Source: a virus
DNA length: 25,656 nucleotides
Reading direction: 5' to 3' (one strand)
IMG/VR virus record: IMGVR_UViG_3300010430_006862
Location: 1-25,656 of that record
The notes beneath the pieces are model-generated. The model did not search any database and was not told where the DNA came from. It worked only from the letters and a program-made list of their open reading frames with translations. Below are positions 22,093-25,656 of the stretch, one piece after another (positions within the stretch are counted from its first letter, which is position 1; each line of letters starts with the position of its first letter). The translations under genes and the position numbers were made by a program.

Positions 22093-22431
22093 TTATTGGA
22101 CTGCAAGAATGGCGACCCAAATCAGCTTGCAGCCGATGTGAAGCGCCTGATCAATATTTACGGAACGGTGGCCTTCACCAAACGCGCCGTCGTTCTTGAG
22201 ATAGTCGATCACGAAATGCACCACAGCCTCGGCCATGCCCAACCAAAGTGATCCGGTAATGACCCCGACGAAACCGCCGTGGATCACAGAATGCGCGGCC
22301 AGCGATTGATACCAAGGGTATCCGCTTGGGTGCGGGTTTCGGTGACTTTTCGTTGTGGCGATCCACGTCGCCTGCACAGGATAGTCAGCAAGCGCATGAG
22401 CGAAGATCAGAAGTGCGAGCGTTTCTAGCAT
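22093..22431 (-). CDS. DUF3307-like membrane protein
   Basis: A 112-residue membrane protein with three to four hydrophobic segments and conserved polar residues inside them: His12 and Asp16 (FAHALADYPVQ), His47 and His51 (AAHSVIHGG), His72 and Asp76 (VHFVIDYLKND), Asp94-Gln95 and His98 (NIDQALHIG). This is the DUF3307 pattern, which suggests a metal-binding or hydrolytic site within the membrane; the function is unknown. ATG 22431 is preceded by CCGGAGGCACC; the longer in-frame start at 22581 overlaps the neighbouring gene. Confidence 0.8.
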   Translation of the reverse strand: MLETLALLIFAHALADYPVQATWIATTKSHRNPHPSGYPWYQSLAAHSVIHGGFVGVITGSLWLGMAEAVVHFVIDYLKNDGAFGEGHRSVNIDQALHIGCKLIWVAILAVQ

Positions 22432-22445
22432 GGTGCCTCCGGGGG

Positions 22446-22601
22446 CTATTTGGATTTGATCTTGCGGTAGATGCTGACGGCGGCATCCAGCGTCGCCGCG
22501 ACCGCGAACATGGCGGCGAAGGCAAGCCCGATCATCGCGCAGAAGATGGCGAAGAACGGGATATTGTTTGCCTCGACCCAAGCGAAAAATGCAGCTTCCA
22601 T
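22446..22601 (-). CDS. single-span membrane peptide
   Basis: A 51-residue peptide with one long hydrophobic helix (FFAIFCAMIGLAFAAMFAVAA, about 16-36) and a basic end YRKIKSK. ATG 22601 follows CCGGAAGGAACC. A longer in-frame start at 22682 would cover the neighbouring gene. It lies next to the DUF3307 gene and might act with it in the membrane. No family recognised. Confidence 0.6.
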   Translation of the reverse strand: MEAAFFAWVEANNIPFFAIFCAMIGLAFAAMFAVAATLDAAVSIYRKIKSK

Positions 22602-22615
22602 TGGTTCCTTCCGGG

Positions 22616-22783
22616 CTAAGTGGACTGTCGGTTCAGCGCGCGGGCATAGGCCGCATGCCATCGGCGGTAGTCTTCCAGCCATTCGGCATTCGGCCAGCCC
22701 GCTGGTGGTATTGGCGGGGCAGGAAAGTCGCTTGCACGAAGCCCGGCTTCCTTGTGCGCCTTGCGTTCTGCGGTGGTGGTCAT
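22616..22783 (-). CDS. small protein of 55 residues
   Basis: A 55-codon ORF starting ATG 22783 after CCGGAGGCCC and ending TAG at 22616-22618. The product starts MTTTAERKAHKEAG, has a Pro-rich middle (FPAPPIPPAGWPNAEW), then a helix EDYRRWHAAYARALNR. It fills exactly the space between its neighbours, uses the operon's standard junction and ribosome site, and so is very likely a real gene that simple length cut-offs would miss. Function unknown. Confidence 0.62.
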   Translation of the reverse strand: MTTTAERKAHKEAGLRASDFPAPPIPPAGWPNAEWLEDYRRWHAAYARALNRQST

Positions 22784-22798
22784 TTGGGCCTCCGGGGG

Positions 22799-23035
22799 CT
22801 AGTTGGACTTGGACGCAAAGAGCATGATGCGCTCTTCGACGTGCGGGACGGTGCCCTCGTTGAACATCTGCACCGCCTTCTTCGGGTCACGCTCCATTGC
22901 GACCAGCAGAAGCGTGGCGATAGTGTGGTCGAGGGTGATCAAAACCTGCGCCCGATCCTTCACGGGGTCGCGCCCGTCTAGGATCAGTTTCGCGGCCTCA
23001 AGGGCAAGTTGGCTGTCACGGGATGGCTGGCTCAT
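22799..23035 (-). CDS. small helical protein of unknown function
   Basis: A 78-residue soluble helical protein: SQLALEAAKLILDGRDPV, then RAQVLITLDHTIATLLLVAM and KKAVQMFNEGTVPHVEERI. No enzyme motif or DNA-binding signature. ATG 23035 overlaps the stop of the upstream gene (ATGA), the only coupled pair in this operon. It ends SKSN. Proteins of this style occur in alphaproteobacterial phages but I know no function. Confidence 0.6.
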   Translation of the reverse strand: MSQPSRDSQLALEAAKLILDGRDPVKDRAQVLITLDHTIATLLLVAMERDPKKAVQMFNEGTVPHVEERIMLFASKSN

Positions 23036-23220
23036 GCCATGGCCTCATATGCCGAGTCGCGTGGGTCGTACTCCGCCCAATCGGTCGCCGATTTGTCGGC
23101 GTCAGGTACGCGATCATCGAACGGCTTTGGGTGGTTCTTGTTGTATTTCACCGATGGATTCGAGCTGCGGTAGATTGCTGATCGCACATGGCAAATTGTC
23201 TTGGCGTTGTCGTAGGTCAT
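23032..23220 (-). CDS. first gene of the leftward operon, unknown function
   Basis: A 62-residue polar protein (MTYDNAKTICHVRSAIYRSS, then a Lys/Asp-rich middle and an acidic end). ATG 23220 is chosen because GGAGGCAC lies directly upstream; the longer in-frame start at 23286 has no such site. It follows a structured leader of about 250 bases and is promoter-proximal, so it may be the earliest product. No family recognised. Confidence 0.55.
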   Translation of the reverse strand: MTYDNAKTICHVRSAIYRSSNPSVKYNKNHPKPFDDRVPDADKSATDWAEYDPRDSAYEAMA

Positions 23221-23428
23221 TAGTGCCTCCGTCGTGTTTGGGCTGTGCCGGGCTTTCACCGACCGCAGGGATTGTCGCCCCCTCATTGACCCTGTGCGCT
23301 CGGGTCAACCCGCTCGCCACGGACACGCGCCGTGGTCGCCTACTCAGAACTGCACCGTGGGGCGGGCTTTCAGCGGTTCCCGATGTTTCCCTCTGGCTCG
23401 CGACCGTTCCTTTCGCTTGGTATCTCTG

Positions 23429-23468
23429 ACCCTTGGTGCCGGATCGCAATGAGTGCAGCACCAAGGGT
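23429..23468. promoter_or_regulatory. 11-bp perfect inverted repeat
   Basis: ACCCTTGGTGC and GCACCAAGGGT are perfectly complementary around an 18-nt loop. On the plus strand it is followed by GTTTTGACTG, a poor terminator tail; on the minus strand it would be the first hairpin of the leader. It may be a leader attenuator, an antitermination element or a protein-binding site. Confidence 0.5.
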
Positions 23469-23471
23469 GTT

Positions 23472-23500
23472 TTGACTGTTCTTGACGTATGCTATATATC
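23472..23500 (+). promoter_or_regulatory. candidate rightward promoter
   Basis: TTGACT at 23472-23477 and TATATC at 23495-23500 are separated by 17 bases, within an AT-rich patch. It would drive the RHH, GIY-YIG and membrane-peptide genes with a leader of about 90 bases. A second TTGACG occurs at 23482. Confidence 0.4.
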
Positions 23501-23517
23501 GAGGGGCATATTGTAAA
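23489..23517 (-). promoter_or_regulatory. candidate leftward promoter
   Basis: On the minus strand TTTACA (23517-23512) and TAGCAT (23494-23489) have 17-base spacing; TATAGC with 15-base spacing is an overlapping alternative. It would start the leader of the leftward mini-gene operon. It overlaps the rightward candidate, so the two promoters would compete. Confidence 0.35.
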
Positions 23518-23596
23518 CTTATTTGTGCCATAAAAAGTGCATTAAATACTTGGCAAAGAAGTTTATGCGTGGCACCGTGCGATTATGGAAAAGAAC

Positions 23597-23767
23597 ATGT
23601 CACGACCGACCAACGCCGACTTAGGGCGGCAGAGCAGAACAAGGCGGGTCCCGGTTCAGCTTACTGATGAGGAATATGAAGAACTTGCGGCGGCGGCGGC
23701 GCGGGCTGGCCTTGGGGTCGGGCCGTTTGTTCGTGCCAAGGCATTGGAGGCCATTAGGGATGGCTGA
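23597..23767 (+). CDS. ribbon-helix-helix-like DNA-binding protein
   Basis: A 56-residue protein: a basic N-terminus (RPTNADLGRQSRTRR), a strand RVPVQLTDEEY and two helices (EELAAAAARAGLG, GPFVRAKALEAIRDG), the layout of small ribbon-helix-helix proteins related to CopG/MobC. It would dimerise and bind DNA, perhaps its own promoter. ATG 23597 follows GGAAAAG; ATG 23585 is an alternative. The stop overlaps the next gene by eight bases, which suggests joint expression with the nuclease. Confidence 0.7.
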   Translation: MSRPTNADLGRQSRTRRVPVQLTDEEYEELAAAAARAGLGVGPFVRAKALEAIRDG

Positions 23768-24194
23768 AACCTGCCTTTACAGAACCTTCGATGGTGAGGG
23801 GCGGCTGCTTTATGTGGGCATTTCGGGGAATTTGAAGGGGCGAATGGCTATGCACAAGTCTAAGTCGGCTTGGTATCCAGAAATGGTTCGGGCTTCTGTG
23901 GAGACCTACCCGTCGCGCCGGGAAGCTGAAAATGCTGAACGTAAAGCGATCCTTTCCGAAGGCCCAACCCATAACGTGGCCAAGTTAAGCCCGCTTGCAA
24001 GGCGCTGGCGCGATGCCATGACGCCGGATGAAAAATCACAACTAGATGAACTCAAGCGTCAAAGTGAAGATGCGAAGGCAAATCTCAGGGCGACTAAATC
24101 TCGGCTTAAGGCCCGCTGTGACGCGCGAAAAAGGCGGGCGAAAAAATGGGACGCAGGTGAAATCAACGATCTTGCCGATGATGGCGAGGTCTGA
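23760..24194 (+). CDS. GIY-YIG nuclease
   Basis: A 144-residue protein with an N-terminal GIY-YIG domain (about 1-80) and a C-terminal charged coiled coil (85-135). The active-site set is intact: Tyr7 (CLYRTF for GIY), Tyr18 (LLYVGIS for YIG), Arg28 (LKGRM), Glu60 (EAENAERKAI) and Asn72 (THNV). There is no separate DNA-binding domain apart from the basic tail, so it looks like a small phage-type nuclease, not a classical intron homing enzyme. ATG 23760 follows TTGGAGG. The DNA target is unknown; host DNA degradation, exclusion of other phages or regulation are possible. Confidence 0.82.
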   Translation: MAETCLYRTFDGEGRLLYVGISGNLKGRMAMHKSKSAWYPEMVRASVETYPSRREAENAERKAILSEGPTHNVAKLSPLARRWRDAMTPDEKSQLDELKRQSEDAKANLRATKSRLKARCDARKRRAKKWDAGEINDLADDGEV

Positions 24195-24207
24195 ACAGGA
24201 GCGGGTG

Positions 24208-24402
24208 ATGCCGAGCTGTAATACGCCAAGCCGATCTGAAATGGTGCACTGTCAACCGCCGCCTCCGTGCCCTGAGGGGATGCAGTGTGATCCACCGACC
24301 TTCTTAATAGTGGCGTTCGTCCTGCTGTTTGTAGGAGCGGCGCTTGGACTGGCGGCTTTACTTGTCTGGCTCGCAGAGCGACTCGAGAGTAAATCCACAT
24401 AG
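24208..24402 (+). CDS. small Cys/Pro-rich membrane peptide
   Basis: A 64-residue peptide: a Pro/Cys-rich N-terminal part (VHCQPPPPCPEGMQCDPP) followed by one transmembrane helix (FLIVAFVLLFVGAALGLAALLVWL, about 32-55) and a short charged end. ATG 24208 follows CAGGAGC. It lies 13 bases after the nuclease gene and is convergent with the integrase, whose stop is only six bases away. It could be a membrane partner of the nuclease or an unrelated lysogeny gene. No family recognised. Confidence 0.6.
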   Translation: MPSCNTPSRSEMVHCQPPPPCPEGMQCDPPTFLIVAFVLLFVGAALGLAALLVWLAERLESKST

Positions 24403-24408
24403 GAAGCC

Positions 24409-25656
24409 CTACCTCCTAAGCCTAACCACGCCAGCACCAGCGCCCGTAACATGTTGCGCCCATGCTTCCATAACGGGGGCGCGGCGTTCCAACAGATCAG
24501 ATCGTGCGTAACTGCGTTCCACCTTATTGCCGACCGAATGGCCTAAGATTGTTTCGGCCACGTCATAAGAACAAACGTCATTGTCCTGCACCCACGTTCG
24601 AAAACTGGTCCGAAAGCCATGTGGCCTGCCTTCTTCGCCCATTTCACGCATGTGCTTGGACAAGCTGGAATCGGTTATTGGATTGTCGCGGTAGCCAAGA
24701 AAAACGAAATCATCCGCGATCATGCGTCGGTGTTCGATTATTTCCATTGCGGCGGCGGATAGCGGCACCCGGAAATCCTGCGCCTGACCTTCCTTGCCTT
24801 TGATGCGATCCGCCGGGATAGTCCACACGTTGCCGTCAAACTCTTCGAACCGTGCCAGCCTGCACCCTGACGCCCGAACCAGCGTCAGCATCATAAATTG
24901 CAGGCACCGGGCAACCCGCCCGCGTCCTTCTAGGCGCTGATACAAGTCGGGTGTATCCTGCCAAGGCGTTGCCGGAATCGGCGCGGTCTTGTGGTTCACC
25001 TCCCCCAACATGTGTTTGGCCGCTTCAATCGTGAAGGGATCGCATTCGAACCCCATTAGCTTCCCGTTGCGAAAAACGATGTGCAGGCGTTGGATGGCCT
25101 TTTCGGCGGTCGGGTGCTTTGTTCGCCATATCGGCGCAAGCGCGGCCTTAACGTCCGCAGGCTTGATGGTGCTGATCGGTCGATTGCCGATCTTCGGGAA
25201 TACGTGGGTTTCCAGCGGCGAAATCCAGCGGCCCGCTTTTCCTTCTTTTCGCAGCCCTGCTTTCTTCGCTTCAAGCACATCGAGCGTCAGATCGGCTAAG
25301 GTCGGATCGTCGCGGTTCAATTCCTCCAGAACGGCGGCTTTCTGCGCCGCGCGTTCGGTGATCGGGTCGCGCCCGCGTTGCAGTTCGTAATTCCAGCGAT
25401 CCCGCTCTTTCCGTGCGTCCGCAAGGCCGATGGCTGGATATGAGCCTAGGCCCATTTGCCGCCGCTTGCCGCCGAAGCTATACCGCCAAATCCATTTGCC
25501 GCCTGTTTCCGACTTGTGCAATTCCAGCCCGCCACCGTCGCCATAACGGCCCGGTCCTGCCTTCTTGATGCCTACCGCTGATAAAGCCAACTGTTCCCCC
25601 GCGCCGCCAGCCCGCCACTTAGCCCGCCAAACGGTCGCGGTACAGTAACGGACCAC
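24409..25656 (-). CDS. int: tyrosine integrase (P4/DUF4102 type), possibly 5'-incomplete
   Basis: At least 415 residues. An N-terminal arm-binding DUF4102 domain (GRYGDGGGLELHKS, KWIWRYSFGGKRRQMGLGSY) is followed by a core-binding SAM-like domain (about 115-215) and the catalytic domain: Arg261, Lys288 (RIKGK), His346-x-x-Arg349 (HGFRTSFR), His373 (LGHS) and Tyr383 (ERSYARSD). The position usually holding His before VPLS is Phe295. It integrates and excises the phage genome. The open frame reaches a GTG at the window edge; a TTG at 25590, preceded by GGGGGAA, would give the more usual short N-terminus. No att site is identifiable in the window. Confidence 0.92.
   Translation of the reverse strand: MVRYCTATVWRAKWRAGGAGEQLALSAVGIKKAGPGRYGDGGGLELHKSETGGKWIWRYSFGGKRRQMGLGSYPAIGLADARKERDRWNYELQRGRDPITERAAQKAAVLEELNRDDPTLADLTLDVLEAKKAGLRKEGKAGRWISPLETHVFPKIGNRPISTIKPADVKAALAPIWRTKHPTAEKAIQRLHIVFRNGKLMGFECDPFTIEAAKHMLGEVNHKTAPIPATPWQDTPDLYQRLEGRGRVARCLQFMMLTLVRASGCRLARFEEFDGNVWTIPADRIKGKEGQAQDFRVPLSAAAMEIIEHRRMIADDFVFLGYRDNPITDSSLSKHMREMGEEGRPHGFRTSFRTWVQDNDVCSYDVAETILGHSVGNKVERSYARSDLLERRAPVMEAWAQHVTGAGAGVVRLRR

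Larger units (their letters stand above)
23221..23596. promoter_or_regulatory. regulatory gap: structured leader and divergent promoter region
   Basis: About 375 bases without a gene. Towards the leftward operon lie three clean hairpins: TTGACCC (23286-23292) with GGGTCAA (23302-23308), CCACGG (23317-23322) with CCGTGG (23330-23335), and ACCCTTGGTGC (23429-23439) with GCACCAAGGGT (23458-23468). Two near-copies of GGGCTTTCA-C/G-CG sit at 23250-23261 and 23364-23375. From about 23469 to 23580 the sequence becomes AT-rich and holds likely promoters in both directions. The region probably controls the leftward mini-gene operon and the rightward RHH/nuclease unit. Confidence 0.6.

Noticed and set aside
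23429-23468. The 11-bp inverted repeat as a standard intrinsic terminator
   Set aside because: The plus-strand tail GTTTTGACTG is a poor U-tract, no gene points into it from the left, and the minus-strand side has no T-run.
1-25656. CRISPR array, insertion sequence or rRNA
   Set aside because: No spaced direct repeats, transposase or rRNA-like sequence were seen; the only mobile-element enzyme is the phage integrase.
24403-25656. Attachment site (attL or attR)
   Set aside because: No tRNA fragment or second copy of a core sequence was visible; the phage ends appear to lie outside the window.

Overview
The window is most of a temperate siphophage genome (prophage or free phage) from an alphaproteobacterium, most likely a member of the Rhodobacterales. 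Four things point there: HK97-type head genes followed by a tail block in the order of rhodobacterial gene transfer agents (major tail protein, GTA-gp10-like chaperone, tape measure, distal tail protein, hub-like protein, peptidase-like protein, TipJ); a GC-rich composition; a short holin-like protein of a type common in rhodobacterial prophages; and a tyrosine integrase. I see no host housekeeping gene, so the window appears to lie wholly inside the phage. The host is inferred from gene order and protein style, not from any database search.

Layout. 1-291 (-): small exported protein. 369-8295 (+): HNH endonuclease, small and large terminase, portal, ClpP-like prohead protease, major capsid, a small head protein, connector, head closure, gp10-like neck protein and tail terminator; many of these genes touch or overlap at ATGA/TAATG junctions. 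8389-15369 (+): tail tube, a chaperone with a probable -1 frameshift extension, tape measure, Dit-like, hub-like, peptidase-like and TipJ proteins. 15403-18132 (+): large tail fibre. 18293-18969 (+): two small membrane proteins. 18968-19293: a gene-free stretch packed with complementary segments, proposed here as a structured non-coding RNA. 19336-20576 (+): lysis cassette with GH24 lysozyme, holin-like protein and overlapping spanin pair, closed by an intrinsic terminator at 20563-20589.

20608-23220 (-): an operon of eleven tiny genes, mostly of unknown function (a DUF3307-like membrane protein, a crAss001_48-related protein, a small zinc-finger protein and a 55-residue protein among them). 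Most junctions share the same stop-codon/ribosome-site sequence. 23221-23596: a regulatory region with hairpins and an AT-rich divergent promoter area. 23597-24402 (+): ribbon-helix-helix protein, GIY-YIG nuclease and membrane peptide. 24409-25656 (-): P4-type integrase, whose 5' end may lie beyond the window.

How it works together: the left two thirds is the late (packaging, head, tail, lysis) programme, probably read as one or a few long rightward transcripts; the leftward mini-gene operon looks like an early or accessory programme. Repressor and replication genes are not in the window and presumably lie beyond 25656 or left of 1. The most unusual item is the 18968-19293 RNA candidate; next are the conserved cassette junctions of the leftward operon, the chaperone frameshift, and an identical 18-nt hairpin found just after both the major capsid and the major tail genes.
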